Source: Candidatus Sacchlamyda saccharinae
Lineage (GTDB): Bacteria > Chlamydiota > Chlamydiia > Chlamydiales > Rhabdochlamydiaceae
Reading direction: 5' to 3'
NCBI GenBank assembly: GCA_030408505.1
Contig: JAUHQI010000004.1
Span: 930,001-994,000, forward strand
Length of the DNA stretch: 64,000 bases
In this document: positions 33,702 to 42,256 of the stretch, piece after piece
How positions within the stretch are numbered: the stretch's first letter is position 1
Layout: each line of letters starts with the position of its first letter
Notes under the pieces: model-generated
Databases searched by the model: none
Told to the model about the DNA's origin: nothing
The model's input: only the letters and a program-made list of their open reading frames with translations
Translations under genes and position numbers: made by a program

Positions 33702-34486
33702 CTATACTTCATCAGAAGCTGAAAGAAGCCCTTGGTAATTTTCTTTAGATACGACAGGTTTTCCAGTTTCTTGCTCTAGCTCCTCTCGAGCGTTTTTTGC
33801 GATCTTCCCACCCATCCTAGCTGCATCTTGATTTTCATCAAATCCCCTCGCATCACGATTCACCGCAATCTCCTTAGTCGATGCCTCACCAAGCATTGAA
33901 AAGATCAGCTCAAGATCCGTTATGTGATCGCGAAGATTTTCCCGTTCCAGCCCCTTATGCTCTTTATATTCAGCAGGCGTCATCCCAAAGGTCACCTTAG
34001 AGATTTCTGCAGTGAGAATAGCATATTCCCGTTACCTCGCATCCGCTTCTCAATCCATCCATCGCTATAGCCCTTGGCTTTGTATATTTCACGAGTTCTC
34101 TGTGTGGCAATTTCTGGATCTTCAATTTCTTGCACACGCTCATACCCAACCCGTGCTAGCCATTGCTTGAAAGGTTCCGCTTTAGGCGATGGAACTGACT
34201 GAATGATACGAAACACCGTCTCTGTGTTTGCGGTGTCAGTGAGATATTTCTTTCCATCTGATGATTCTAATTTCAGTTGTACCGTATTTGAGTACAACTG
34301 AACAAAACCTTCATTCTCAGCTAGTTGTATTTTTAGATTCGACCAATAACGCCTAGGATTAGGGCTTTCCGTCAAAACTTCTACGATGTCAATAATTGAA
34401 AAATACCACTCACCTTCGTGAAAGATACGGCGAATTTGCTTATCTTCAAAAACGACGAGTTTGTCTTGAGCTCTTTTGGTAATAGA
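33702..34486 (-). pseudogene. Bro-N / DNA-damage-inducible protein D (DinD)-type gene, disrupted
   Basis: Reading from 34486: FEDKQIRRIFHEGEWYF, LTESPNPRRYWSNLK, YLTDTANTETVFRIIQ and GYSDGWIEKRMRG are in one frame to a stop at 33992, while EYAILTAEISK followed by TFGMTPAEYKEHKG and LELIFSMLGEAST run on in another frame to 33702. In intact relatives about 20 residues lie between RMRG and EYAIL; those are deleted and the frame shifted. The 5' end also lacks a start codon after the stop at 34489. Bro-N proteins are phage antirepressor-like and common on mobile DNA. Confidence 0.85.
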
Positions 34487-34580
34487 CTATGTCCTATTGA
34501 ACCTCAAAGTAAAACTTGATGGGCCGAGCTTGTTCTTTTAGAGAATTTTCGACAAGTAAAAAACCCCGCTCAGTGTACAC

Positions 34581-35519
34581 TTGAAGCCCTATGATAAATC
34601 CCGTGTACGCTGGTGCAAATACCCTATTCTCACCTACCAAGACTCCAGACAGTGGTTGCATCCAAAAAATCACCAATGTAGTGCTCGCCCCCCCCTCCGA
34701 TGGATCGCTGCTCTCTTCTCGATCGTCACCCTCCCATTTCGTTGGATCATTGGCCCAGGAACACCCGCAGAAGAATACAGAAAACTCTGCCGTCTAGACG
34801 CATGGCATCCAAGTCTATTTACTGAAGCCCAAAAACACCCCCACCGCAATCGATTCAGCGATGTGCTGCCCAATGAGTCCACGCGATTCAAACTGGCATC
34901 AGACCCAAACTTTTACTTTAATGCCAACTGGGTCCTCGATAAGCAGGCCATCGCTTGCCAAGGCCCCCTGGAGACTGAGATCAATCAATTTTGGCAAATG
35001 GTTTGGCATGCCGATGTCAAGACAATCGCCATGCTCGCGAATCCAGTAGAATTAGGGAGGAATAAATGCAGCGAATACTGGAAATCCAGTTTCTCCTCTC
35101 GCCTTTTTGCAGCCCTCTCCGTCCAATGCATCTCTGAAACCACTGTTTTTGAAAAAGACAAAGTAAAAATTGTTGAGCGGACCATTCGACTAACCAAAGC
35201 GGGCAAAACAAAAGAAGTCACCCAATATCACTTGCAAAACTGGCCAGACTTTGGCGTCGTAGAACCAGAAGCGCTTGCCAAACTCGTTACGCTTATTGAT
35301 TCGAAACAAGCACCTTTCCTAGCCCATTGCAACGCTGGGATAGGGAGAACGGGAACATTTCTTGCTGCCTACCAAGCCTACAAGCAAAAAACCTCGCAAA
35401 TATATAACATTGCAGCCGCTCTGCGCAATCCTCAAAAAGGACGGATGGGCATGATCCAAACAGCCGAGCAATACGCCCTAGCAAGAGAGACTGCTCAGCT
35501 ACTGGCCCGTTCTTCTTAA
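34581..35519 (+). CDS. Eukaryote-type protein tyrosine phosphatase
   Basis: 312 residues from a TTG at 34581 (no in-frame ATG is available near the start). It has the classical PTP order: HRNRFSDVLPNESTR (pTyr loop region, 88-102), NWPDFGV (WPD loop, 220-226), the P-loop HCNAGIGRTG with C250 and R256, and the Q-loop RMGMIQTAEQY. A hydrophobic stretch at 41-58 could anchor it. Such domains in intracellular bacteria are usually effectors acting on host phosphotyrosine (compare YopH-like enzymes); no Sec signal is seen, so type III secretion would be needed. Conserved catalytic residues argue for activity. Confidence 0.85.
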   Translation: MKPYDKSRVRWCKYPILTYQDSRQWLHPKNHQCSARPPLRWIAALFSIVTLPFRWIIGPGTPAEEYRKLCRLDAWHPSLFTEAQKHPHRNRFSDVLPNESTRFKLASDPNFYFNANWVLDKQAIACQGPLETEINQFWQMVWHADVKTIAMLANPVELGRNKCSEYWKSSFSSRLFAALSVQCISETTVFEKDKVKIVERTIRLTKAGKTKEVTQYHLQNWPDFGVVEPEALAKLVTLIDSKQAPFLAHCNAGIGRTGTFLAAYQAYKQKTSQIYNIAAALRNPQKGRMGMIQTAEQYALARETAQLLARSS

Positions 35520-35611
35520 ATTGGAATATAGGAAATTTGACAAGCCTAATTGAGGAAATTGAATTGGTTTGGATATATTTTATTTTTCTGAAATGTAGTC
35601 ATCTTCACTAA

Positions 35612-35772
35612 GGAGACACTGATTAATTGCTTTCTCAGAAATTTGAGCCAAACGGGTCGAAAAAGTTAATTTGGAGATCGCAATTAACTCAGAAGAGTTA
35701 ATGGAGATTGAAAATTAGGTTTTTCGGCGTTTTTGGCCGAAGATCTGAGGAATTGGATTAATCAGTGTCTCC
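35612..35772. mobile_element. 161-bp MITE with 16-bp terminal inverted repeats and 5-bp target duplication
   Basis: GGAGACACTGATTAAT at 35612-35627 and its exact reverse complement at 35757-35772, flanked directly by ACTAA at 35607-35611 and 35773-35777. The arms remain similar for about 50 bases further in (shared CTCAGA, GCCAAA, CGAAAAA, TAATTT blocks). There is no ORF. The right end supplies the last four codons and the stop of the adjacent gene. This element is the main content of the 238-bp gap after the phosphatase gene. Confidence 0.8.
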
Positions 35773-36093
35773 ACTAAAGAGTCTACAACGCCAATCTTCA
35801 ACTATCGAAGTACCCTCATCTTCGACATATTTCTTAAAGAAGCTAGTCACATAATCTGCTTCACAATGAATATCAAATGCCTTTACATCAACATATTCCT
35901 GCAAGAGGATTATCTGAAATTTGGACTTACTTGGAGAACCAGGATGAGAAATTTGCTTAGTTGCATGCGCCCTTACACACCCGTTCTCATGCTCTTTTGT
36001 TAAAGCCATAACCTGTTTACAATGATTCCAAAGTTCTATCTCACAGCCTTCTTTAGGAAGCCATTCAGAAACCACAAAAACATGGCCGGACAT
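35758..36093 (-). CDS. Antibiotic-biosynthesis-monooxygenase (ABM)-fold protein
   Basis: 111 residues from the ATG at 36093, which has AGGAG 7 bases upstream. The pattern VFVVSEWLPKEGCEIELWNHCKQVM, followed by the FQIILLQEYVDVKAFDIHCEA block, is that of dimeric ABM/quinol monooxygenase-like proteins (PF03992). The C-terminal GDTD and stop codon come from the inserted MITE, so the original C-terminus has been replaced. Substrate unknown. Confidence 0.75.
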   Translation of the reverse strand: MSGHVFVVSEWLPKEGCEIELWNHCKQVMALTKEHENGCVRAHATKQISHPGSPSKSKFQIILLQEYVDVKAFDIHCEADYVTSFFKKYVEDEGTSIVEDWRCRLFSGDTD

Positions 36094-36145
36094 ATTCCAT
36101 CTCCTACTTTTTAAGGCCCGACGGTACTCAAACATTCAGAACTAG

Positions 36146-36541
36146 TCAAGTGATGGCATCACAAATTTCTACAATAAAGCCGTTGTTATCACGAACGTAT
36201 GAAACCGTTTGCCCCCACGGCTTTTGAACAGGCTTCGAAACCTCAGCAGCCCCCACCTCAACGGCATGTTGAAATGCCCCCTCGACATCCTCAACAATAA
36301 AAGCAATTTCAGCCCCAGCGGCTTGCTTTTCCAACCGATTTTCCCGAAACTGATGGGACTCACTCACAAACTTCTCACTTGCAAAGGCCAAACAGGTCTG
36401 TCCCGTTTCCATTTCTGCATATTGGTTGCTCTCATGCAAAAACCGCTTTTCCAATCCGAATGCTCTCTGGTAAAAAGAGACAACATCAAGCACATCCTCA
36501 ACATAAAGAATGACGTATCCAAGGCGTGGCCTAACTTTCAT
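36146..36541 (-). CDS. VOC/glyoxalase-bleomycin-resistance family protein
   Basis: 131 residues with the paired beta-alpha-beta-beta-beta modules of the VOC fold: YVILYVEDVLDVVSFYQRAF at the N-terminus and EIAFIVEDVEGAF, SYVRDNNGFIVEI in the second half; metal-ligand type positions are the terminal E of GFIVEI and others. GGAG lies 8 bases before the ATG. May be an isomerase, dioxygenase or binding protein. Confidence 0.85.
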   Translation of the reverse strand: MKVRPRLGYVILYVEDVLDVVSFYQRAFGLEKRFLHESNQYAEMETGQTCLAFASEKFVSESHQFRENRLEKQAAGAEIAFIVEDVEGAFQHAVEVGAAEVSKPVQKPWGQTVSYVRDNNGFIVEICDAIT

Positions 36542-36668
36542 AGTGCTGCTCCAATGGGGAAAAGTTTTTTTTCACTTACTTCTAAAGTTTTTTGGATGGG
36601 AAACGTATGACGCTAAGAAAATCTGTGCGGCGTACTGGCAAATGAAGGCAGCGCAGCAATTTTCTTCT

Positions 36669-36729
36669 CAAATGCTCGAGGCGGGACTCGAACCCCCACG
36701 GGCTAACGCCCAAGGGATTTTAAGTCTAC
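36669..36729 (-). repeat. Partial tRNA-Leu copy: left attachment site (att) of the island
   Basis: 36669-36725 matches 47968-48024 over 57 bases with one mismatch (36695), covering the tRNA from its 3' end to the anticodon arm; after a 9-base deletion between GTC repeats the match runs on to TACC (36729). It is in the same orientation as the intact tRNA and lacks the 5' half, so it cannot be a working tRNA. The rest of the 382-bp gap 36542-36923 shows nothing else I can support. Confidence 0.85.
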
Positions 36730-36923
36730 CGGATTTTAAATCCCCACTACAAAACACTAAAACCAACTACTTAATGATCAGCTTCTTAAGCTCAATCCAA
36801 TTTGACTTCAGAATAGTCGAATGTAGTCTTTTTTTGCCAGCAATTGGAGCATTTTTGGAGCATGGAGCAAATAATGAACCTCCCTTTCCCAATCCCTCTC
36901 ACGGGATGATTGACATTGAGTCT

Positions 36924-38021
36924 TTATCTTTTTAGCTCGTCAAACTCCTTATAAGAACTGTAATAAAGAACACATGTTATCCCTCCAATAACAGCTCCAA
37001 TAAGGCCCAGTATAAGTTTGTGCTCACTGGCAGCTGAGCCTCCTCCAACAAAAATTTTGTTAATGGAAAAACTAAGATAGTAAACACACAATACTGTGCA
37101 TATACTTCTTGTGACCAAGATCTTTATGACTGAGAATTCACTCAACACGTTATGAAAAAACCTATCAAAGGATGGCTTTTTCTTCTCCAGCTCAATCCCT
37201 TCCAAAACCAATCGAGCCACCTTCACATCCAGATTTTTTGATCGAGTGTAATCCCTCGCCATAAGCAAAATTGCTAACAATGCGAAAAAAAAACCCAAAG
37301 GCTTTGCATAAGACGCTTCAATACCAGAAATGTAGTACAGAGGTCCAAGAGTTGCAAACATTTCGATGACGCCTATCATATTGTTCTTTTTGAAGATACT
37401 TGCAAGTTTTTTATACTCTATGGCTTGGGCCCGATGATTCTCAGGATCATTGTGATTGCTTAAAGCAGATCCTTCCTTTTTTGATGTGATTTTGCTTTTC
37501 TTAACAGCTAAGGGTTTAAGCGCTTCGTAATACTCTTTGCAAGCAAAGGCACCTAGGGCTCCTGAAAACAGAATAATCAGAAGTACTCGGGGAATAGAAA
37601 GGCTTGGAATCACTTCCATTAGGAACTGATACGTCAAAAATCCTACTATTCCGAAGGCAAACAGATCAACTACAAGTCTCGTTAACAAAATCTGCCTCAG
37701 GCTAAATTTTTCGAGGATGTCATGAAAGAACCTCGAGCCTCCAGCTTCTTCTTCAATTTCTAATCCATCGACAACCATTTGTGATTTTTTCCCTTCAATC
37801 CTTCGAAATTTTGATACACTTCGAAAGAAGTAAAAAATCGAAAGGGAAAGAAGAATAGGGGCAGCAATTTTATATAGACCTATCTGTGCAGGCTTCCAGG
37901 AAAAAAGAACCGTGATTAAGCTGAATTGCATGAGCGCTCCAGCAAAATCCAGCTTTTTTCTCAACTCGCAGATGGAAAAATATTCACTGGTTAAACTTTC
38001 ATAGGTTTTAGTTTTACTCAT
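36924..38021 (-). CDS. Internally duplicated membrane protein (unknown)
   Basis: 365 residues built of two similar halves, about 8-175 and 196-362, each with two hydrophobic helix pairs around a polar motif: GLEIEEEAGGSRFFHDILEKF then LLTRLVVD in the first, GIELEKKKPSFDRFFHNV then LVTRSICT in the second. GAGGAG precedes the ATG. The same module occurs singly in two other proteins of the island (45055-45642 and 45722-46285). Function unknown; the first gene inside the island from the left attachment copy. Confidence 0.7.
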   Translation of the reverse strand: MSKTKTYESLTSEYFSICELRKKLDFAGALMQFSLITVLFSWKPAQIGLYKIAAPILLSLSIFYFFRSVSKFRRIEGKKSQMVVDGLEIEEEAGGSRFFHDILEKFSLRQILLTRLVVDLFAFGIVGFLTYQFLMEVIPSLSIPRVLLIILFSGALGAFACKEYYEALKPLAVKKSKITSKKEGSALSNHNDPENHRAQAIEYKKLASIFKKNNMIGVIEMFATLGPLYYISGIEASYAKPLGFFFALLAILLMARDYTRSKNLDVKVARLVLEGIELEKKKPSFDRFFHNVLSEFSVIKILVTRSICTVLCVYYLSFSINKIFVGGGSAASEHKLILGLIGAVIGGITCVLYYSSYKEFDELKR

Positions 38022-38247
38022 GCTTCTCCTCTATGTCTAAGATATAGACAAAACTTTCCCAAGTATAGTCAAAATCTTTATATTTTTTCAAAATTGGCCA
38101 CCCTTCTTAAGCCCTTCATGAGCCTACGAATTTGATGTCTTCAAATAACTTCAGAATATCCCTATAAAAAATAGGGGGCATTTTTACTTTTAATCACCTG
38201 CTACCGGGAAAACACACTCAATCTACTCGCTAGTGGCTATGAAGCGA

Positions 38248-38673
38248 CTATTTGGACTGCTCCTTCTCAGCCCAAGTTTCGGGGCGTGAATTGTTCCCAT
38301 AATGAACGACTTGAATAGATGGGATCTGAGTTAAAGCTTCCTCAGGCCGATCCTTCTGCCCCAGACGTTGTTTCCCAAGCCAAATTAAAAGACCTCTGTC
38401 ACCTTGAATGGCAAGAGAAAACTGTTTTAATTGTAGATAGGCGTCTCCATTCGCTCTTTTTTCCTGTAAAATGGCGGAAAAACTGGCACCCTGTTCAGTT
38501 TGACATCGTCGATATAGAGTATCCGCTGAAACCCCTATTACTGCGGCTACCTGAGCACCTGAACATCCCGCTTGCAAATACTTGTCTACTTCACCCCAGT
38601 CAATCGAAAGCTTTGGACGTCCCGGTATATTTCCCGTTGGACTATGACCCATCTGATTTACTCTCTTTTGCAC
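38248..38673 (-). CDS. Phage-like helix-turn-helix protein (terminase small subunit-like)
   Basis: 141 residues from a GTG at 38673 with a GAGAG ribosome site. GRPKLSIDWGEVDKYLQAG, then AQVAAVIGVSADTLYRR is an HTH of the kind found in phage terminase small subunits and related DNA-binding proteins, and GDRGLLIWLGKQRLGQKD is the typical following helix. The plus-strand frame 38319-38693 over the same bases is a shadow. It supports a phage/plasmid history for the island and might bind the palindromes upstream of the next gene. Confidence 0.7.
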   Translation of the reverse strand: MQKRVNQMGHSPTGNIPGRPKLSIDWGEVDKYLQAGCSGAQVAAVIGVSADTLYRRCQTEQGASFSAILQEKRANGDAYLQLKQFSLAIQGDRGLLIWLGKQRLGQKDRPEEALTQIPSIQVVHYGNNSRPETWAEKEQSK

Positions 38674-39033
38674 TCTCTTTTCATCACTTTTAACAAATTT
38701 TTTGTATATCTGTCTTGCGGAAAGGGCACCAGTAAGCTCTCATAAAAAAGTCTACAAATAGCTTCTGATCAAAAATTAAGGTGATTAAGTCCCTGAACAT
38801 CAATAGAGATACACAGGGCAATTGCCTTAATCTCAATAAATATTTTTACATTGGAGCGTGATATCAGTTTAAAAAATACCTAGCAGGGTTTATAATGTGT
38901 GATATCAAAAACTGACGTGTGGATACAATGGTATTTTATCATCATTTAAAACAAGTAGAATTAATTAAAAAATGTGTTTAAAAACTTTAAGGGCAAATTG
39001 TTTGATATCTCTTCTCATCAACATGGAGAACAA
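38674..39033. other. 360-bp AT-rich regulatory gap between HTH gene and SAHH-like gene
   Basis: No ORF with coding character. It contains a perfect TATAAT (38891-38896) pointing right, two palindromic boxes flanking it, and a third near-match at 39003-39010. The predicted leader from about 38903 to the start at 39034 is some 130 bases long. Confidence 0.5.
38859..38907 (+). promoter_or_regulatory. Promoter flanked by paired TGATATCA palindromes (candidate operators)
   Basis: TGATATCA occurs at 38859-38866 and again at 38900-38907, both inside GTGATATCA, 41 bases apart (about four helix turns), on either side of the -10 box TATAAT. The second box covers the expected start site near 38903. A 7/8 match (TGATATCT) lies at 39003-39010. 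This looks like an autoregulated or repressor-controlled promoter; the regulator is unknown. Confidence 0.5.
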
Positions 39034-40230
39034 ATGGCTGCTACATTAAAAAATTCACACACTCAGAAGTATCTCAGAGAACTTCCCCTTTTGGATTTCA
39101 CTGCAGACCTGTACCCAGATACAAATCTAGAGAATGTCTACATTATCTGCGCCCAACACCTTGTTTCGACCACTTACTCCTTATTCAACACTTTAATCCA
39201 ATTAGGACTGAAGCCTTCCAATCTCGCTGCAATAGGAAAATGTTATTCTACTGATCCTGAAGCATTTAATGAAATGGATAGGTTGGGAATTGATGTTTGT
39301 GCATCAAGTCTCAGCTTTGATAGCCATGCTTCTTTTGACCAACAATATCGCTCTAACATCAAGAAATTTATTCAAAAAAGAGTCTTAAAGCTAAGAAGCA
39401 AGGGCTTCAAAAAAATTATTGCACTTGATGATGGAGGTGAGCTTCTGGCCCAAGTTGATTCTGTGTTAGAAAAAAGCAAAAAAGTTATAGGAATTGAACA
39501 AACTAGTTCAGGATACCACAAAATCAAAAAAAAGAATCTACATTTCCCAATTATAAATGTAGCTCGTTCACCCGCCAAATTAAATTACGAATCCCCAATC
39601 ATAGCAGAGTTAGTACTTACCACTTTGCTCGACAACCTCAAGCAGCTAGAACTTCAGCCCGGTCAAGCGTTAATTATTGGAAATGGACCTATTGGATCAC
39701 ATATTCGAGAAGCCTTGGAACATACTCATGAAGTTTTTATCTACGATAAAATTGCATCGAAAAGTGACATAGAAGAAAAAGAATTCGAAAAATCTCTCAA
39801 AAAATTCGACCTAATCATTGGGTGCACCGGCACTCCTGTCTTAACCCCGAACCAATTCAAATTACTAAAGAAAAATGCAATTTTGGTTAGCACTTCTAGC
39901 TCTGATAGAGAATTTAGTGCAGACAAGCTTAGGAAAACTATAGCTCTTGTGAATGATTGTCATCAAAATCTTCATATAGACAACAAATGGCTTATTAACT
40001 GCGGATTTCCTATCAACTTTTCCCCTAATTATAGGTCAATTGATTGTGAAAAATTGCAACTAACCAGATCTCTTCTCTTATCTGCGATCTTACAAGCTGT
40101 AGATGATGTTGATACCTCTGAAAAAAGGTTCATCCCCCTTGACCTAGAAAACCAAAGAGAAATTCTTGAAAAGTACTTTTTGCTCTTTGCAAAGGAAAAA
40201 CCAAAAGAAAAAATAGCTCTGGCTATCTAG
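39034..40230 (+). CDS. S-adenosylhomocysteine hydrolase-like NAD-binding protein
   Basis: 398 residues from the ATG at 39034 with GGAG 6 bases upstream; a GTG at 38974 would add 20 residues. It follows the SAHH layout: ALDDGGELL (cf. DDGGD), GIEQTSSGYHKI (cf. EETTTGVHRL, E155), RSPAKLNYES (K182, but the following Asp of SAHH is replaced), then a Rossmann fold IIGNGPIGSHI (216-221) and GCTGTPVLTPNQF. It is shorter and divergent, so hydrolysis of SAH is plausible but not proven. It heads a three-gene plus-strand set with two enzymes. Confidence 0.75.
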   Translation: MAATLKNSHTQKYLRELPLLDFTADLYPDTNLENVYIICAQHLVSTTYSLFNTLIQLGLKPSNLAAIGKCYSTDPEAFNEMDRLGIDVCASSLSFDSHASFDQQYRSNIKKFIQKRVLKLRSKGFKKIIALDDGGELLAQVDSVLEKSKKVIGIEQTSSGYHKIKKKNLHFPIINVARSPAKLNYESPIIAELVLTTLLDNLKQLELQPGQALIIGNGPIGSHIREALEHTHEVFIYDKIASKSDIEEKEFEKSLKKFDLIIGCTGTPVLTPNQFKLLKKNAILVSTSSSDREFSADKLRKTIALVNDCHQNLHIDNKWLINCGFPINFSPNYRSIDCEKLQLTRSLLLSAILQAVDDVDTSEKRFIPLDLENQREILEKYFLLFAKEKPKEKIALAI

Positions 40231-40244
40231 TAAGGAAGGCTTTG

Positions 40245-40934
40245 ATGAATAGTACATATTATAAATTATCTCCAGATCAAATTATAGATGATATTTCTCA
40301 TTCTGATAGATCCAAAAAAATAAAAATTCTAGGAAAGGAATACTTCATATACCCAAGTGTGTATCCATCTGATCGATTTCGCACTACAAATTTCCTATTA
40401 AAAAACATTAAGCCCCTAGTGGAAAATGCCACTGTTTGTGATATGGGGTGTGGAATGGGAATCGTTGGTTTGTACGCGTTAGAAAAGGGTGCTAAAAAAG
40501 TCGTGCAAGCTGATATAAATGCCTTTGCAGTTAGCAATGCCAAGGCAAATAAAGATCTTTACGAGCATTCCGATCAAAAGTTAGAAATTTACCAAAGTAA
40601 TTGTTTTGACGGGATCCCTTTACAGACGTTTGACGTTATTATTTTCAATATTCCTTTCCATTGCGAACCTCATGAAATTAAGAGTACCCTAGATTATGCT
40701 TTTCATGATCCAGATTTTCAATCAACTAAGCGATTTCTTTTCCAAGCACAGGATTTTAGTCACTCAAATACCAAGATTATCATAGCTTTCTCGAACAAAG
40801 GAGACACTCAAGTACTAGAGGGAATATTCAGCAAACTGGGATATAAATGGCGCCTTTGGAAAACAACGAACACAGATCAAACATATGACAACCGCTTATA
40901 CCTCCTAGAATCCCCATTTTTGGAGATAAAATGA
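40245..40934 (+). CDS. Class I SAM-dependent methyltransferase
   Basis: 229 residues; AAGGAAGG lies upstream of the ATG at 40245. Motif I is VCDMGCGMGIVGLYA, the acidic motif II is VQADINAFAV, and motif IV is IIFNIPFH, close to the NPPF/Y of PrmA/HemK and N-methyltransferases acting on amide or amino nitrogen. The substrate is unknown. The stop overlaps the next gene (ATGA). Confidence 0.85.
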   Translation: MNSTYYKLSPDQIIDDISHSDRSKKIKILGKEYFIYPSVYPSDRFRTTNFLLKNIKPLVENATVCDMGCGMGIVGLYALEKGAKKVVQADINAFAVSNAKANKDLYEHSDQKLEIYQSNCFDGIPLQTFDVIIFNIPFHCEPHEIKSTLDYAFHDPDFQSTKRFLFQAQDFSHSNTKIIIAFSNKGDTQVLEGIFSKLGYKWRLWKTTNTDQTYDNRLYLLESPFLEIK

Positions 40935-41719
40935 AAAATATTTTGATAACAGGGGCTATTCGAGGACTTGGAAAAAGCTTAACAGAGCTTCTCCTCTCAA
41001 AAGGATACTCTGTATTTGGAACAACAAGAAATCTAAAAAACACGACTGAACAAAAAAACCTTAAGTTGTTTTACTTAGATTTTTGCAATAAAGAATCTAT
41101 TTCTAACATTGTTGATTACTTTCGAAAAACAGGAACCCCTCTCCATGGCATAGTTCATAATGCAGGGATTGCATATTTAGACCCTGTTGAAATTTTGGAC
41201 GAAGAAGAATACCGTCGAACTTTCGAGGTAAATTTTTTCGGTCCTATTGCCTTAACAAAACAGCTTCTGCCTAACTTGAAAAAGACTCAAAAATCGAATT
41301 TAATCTTTATCAGTAGCATTGTGAGCATTGACTGCTGGCCATATCTGGGCGCATATGCAGCTTCGAAAAGAGCTATAGAAGCCGTGGCCTTTGAATGGGC
41401 TTCGCTCTTAAAAAGCTGGAATGTACAGGTATCTATTATCCAGCCAAATCCTTTACCCACCGATATGGCTATTCAAAGATCCAAAAACGTGAGTAAAAGC
41501 CATTACCCGGAATTGGGAAACCGACATTTAGAATGGGAAAGTATTGAAGAAACCGTGGAGCTAATCTATAAAATTTTAGAGGATGAAGCACCAAGATTCC
41601 AATATCAAACCGGTAAGTATTCAAAGCAAACTGCTTCTAAATTCCTCAACGAAAAAGCTTATCAGAACTCCCTAGAAGAAAATCAGAACCATTTTATTAA
41701 TTTACTTAGTTCTTGCTAA
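40931..41719 (+). CDS. Short-chain dehydrogenase/reductase
   Basis: 262 residues, classical SDR: ILITGAIRGLG cofactor loop, HNAGIAYLDP, the serine in ISSIVSID and the catalytic YAASK. Probably NADP-dependent reduction or oxidation of a carbonyl on the same small molecule handled by the methyltransferase before it. The gene is coupled by a 4-base overlap. It faces the cupin gene convergently with 15 bp between stops. Confidence 0.9.
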   Translation: MKNILITGAIRGLGKSLTELLLSKGYSVFGTTRNLKNTTEQKNLKLFYLDFCNKESISNIVDYFRKTGTPLHGIVHNAGIAYLDPVEILDEEEYRRTFEVNFFGPIALTKQLLPNLKKTQKSNLIFISSIVSIDCWPYLGAYAASKRAIEAVAFEWASLLKSWNVQVSIIQPNPLPTDMAIQRSKNVSKSHYPELGNRHLEWESIEETVELIYKILEDEAPRFQYQTGKYSKQTASKFLNEKAYQNSLEENQNHFINLLSSC

Positions 41720-41734
41720 TATACCTAGTGACGC

Positions 41735-42256
41735 TTACCTACCCCGCGGCCATGCAAATTCTTTAATCAACGTTTCGTGCTGAGGAAATTTTTTCAGTAA
41801 TAATTCAAAATATCCCTTAGTGTTGTCCTGGGGGAAAAAGGCAGGCGAAACGAGATGAGTAATTAAAGTGTATTTTGCCCCCGCCAAAGTTCTAGCAGCC
41901 ATCCATACATTTTTGGGCACTATGTGAATAAATTGTTCCCTATTATCAATATCACTTCCAATGCGAATTTTCTCTGCCCTTCCATCCGTATTATGGATTA
42001 AAATTAGCTCAAGAGGACCACCCAAGCAAATTTGCCAGCTTTCATCTGCAATATGTAAATGGAATGGGCAAATGACGCCCTCTGGTAAAAGATAGTAAGC
42101 CCAATTAAAGAGGGGACGTTCCCCATCAAATTCCTCTCCTAAGGTCTCTTGAGACAACATCCTCTCTGATCTATAAAACTCAATTAAGAAATCCTCACTC
42201 CAGAGAGGTTTTAATTTAAATTTATTTATTATTAAGTCAATAGGAGGAAGTTTCAT
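41735..42256 (-). CDS. DUF985-family cupin (cupin_5)
   Basis: 173 residues with YYLLPEGVICPFHLHIADESWQ broken over the first metal-binding strand (H and E ligands), LGGPLELILI and VPKNVWMAAR, in the DUF985 order. Such cupins bind a sugar or small ligand; some act as isomerases. AGGAGT lies 6 bases before its ATG, and that ATG overlaps the stop of the transporter-methyltransferase gene. Confidence 0.85.
   Translation of the reverse strand: MKLPPIDLIINKFKLKPLWSEDFLIEFYRSERMLSQETLGEEFDGERPLFNWAYYLLPEGVICPFHLHIADESWQICLGGPLELILIHNTDGRAEKIRIGSDIDNREQFIHIVPKNVWMAARTLAGAKYTLITHLVSPAFFPQDNTKGYFELLLKKFPQHETLIKEFAWPRGR

Noticed and set aside
36669-36729. A second functional tRNA-Leu
   Set aside because: Lacks the 5' acceptor and D arm and has a 9-base deletion in the anticodon arm region; it is an attachment-site copy.
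38319-38693. Plus-strand 124-residue frame opposite the HTH gene
   Set aside because: The minus-strand product has a recognisable HTH and family pattern; this one is its shadow.
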